DNA from: CBDAQV01 sp965199335 | GTDB taxonomy: Bacteria > Pseudomonadota > Alphaproteobacteria > CALMVH01 | Direction of reading: 5' to 3' | DNA length: 64,000 nt | Assembly (NCBI GenBank): GCA_965199335.1 | Contig: CBDAQZ010000003.1 | Coordinates: forward strand, 186,001-250,000 | Part shown: piece by piece, positions 63,866 to 64,000 of the stretch | Layout of the letters: every line of letters begins with the position of its first letter | Numbering within the stretch: the first letter of the stretch is position 1 | The notes under the pieces: model-generated | Told to the model about the DNA's origin: nothing | The model's database searches: none | What the model saw: only the letters and a program-made list of their open reading frames with translations | Made by a program: the position numbers and the translations under genes

Positions 63866-64000
63866 TCCGGGATTCCTATGGTTTGGTAACGAACTGACCG
63901 CAAACACGTACTGTCCGCGCTTTGTTCCCGCAAGCGGCATGATGAAACACGTTATGGGCTTGAACTTGCCGTGCTTGTTGCGTATCGGTCGACACCGTTC

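Overview
This window reads as one chromosomal stretch of a GC-rich alphaproteobacterium. The evidence is an RNase E whose S1 region carries a large insertion, an ileS-lspA-DUF3035-M16-M16 string, a sucA-sucB-lpd operon, and flagellar hook genes behind sigma-54-type promoters. A Rhodospirillales or Acetobacterales relative is my best guess, but rank below class is inference. I saw no tRNA, rRNA, insertion sequence, integrase, relaxase or CRISPR array.

Layout. 1-4.1 kb (+): the 3' part of infC, an RlmI-like methyltransferase, an MFS transporter and two overlapping histidine phosphatases. 4.2-8.2 kb (-): GDPD-like protein, P-loop kinase and class A penicillin-binding protein. 8.3-14.5 kb: argS (+), cell-wall amidase (-), then rne (+) behind a long structured leader. 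14.5-32.3 kb: a Dot/Icm-type (type IVB) secretion locus. 32.4-35.0 kb: flgK and flgL behind two sigma-54-like sites. 35.0-41.4 kb (-): ileS, lspA, DUF3035 lipoprotein and a paired M16 peptidase, all coupled by overlapping stops and starts. 41.5-46.7 kb (-): two paralogous multispanning STT3-like proteins flanking an FAD oxidoreductase. 46.7-49.9 kb (-): dxs, ispA, xseB. 50-50.7 kb: two paralogous small membrane proteins. 50.8-60.2 kb (+): sucA, sucB, three tandem PfkB kinases, an unknown gene and lpd. 60.2-64 kb: serine hydrolase, 44-residue lipoprotein, NUDIX hydrolase and two DUF4142 proteins.

The secretion locus is the most unusual part. The minus arm runs dotI-dotH-dotG-dotF-dotE(icmC)-dotP(icmD)-dotN(icmJ)-dotO(icmB), the Legionella icmL-K-E-G-C-D-J-B order. 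The plus arm carries a DsbC-like protein, an unknown helical protein, a lytic transglycosylase, dotD, dotC, dotB, icmT and a secretin-N0/TcpQ-like protein. The coupling complex (dotL, dotM), dotA, dotU/icmF and the icmS/icmW chaperones are not in the window, so the machine is incomplete here. Within it, icmD is duplicated in tandem, each copy having its own consensus promoter and intrinsic terminator. A decayed fragment of dotN lies between the copies. The icmC product is built from three IcmD-like repeats.
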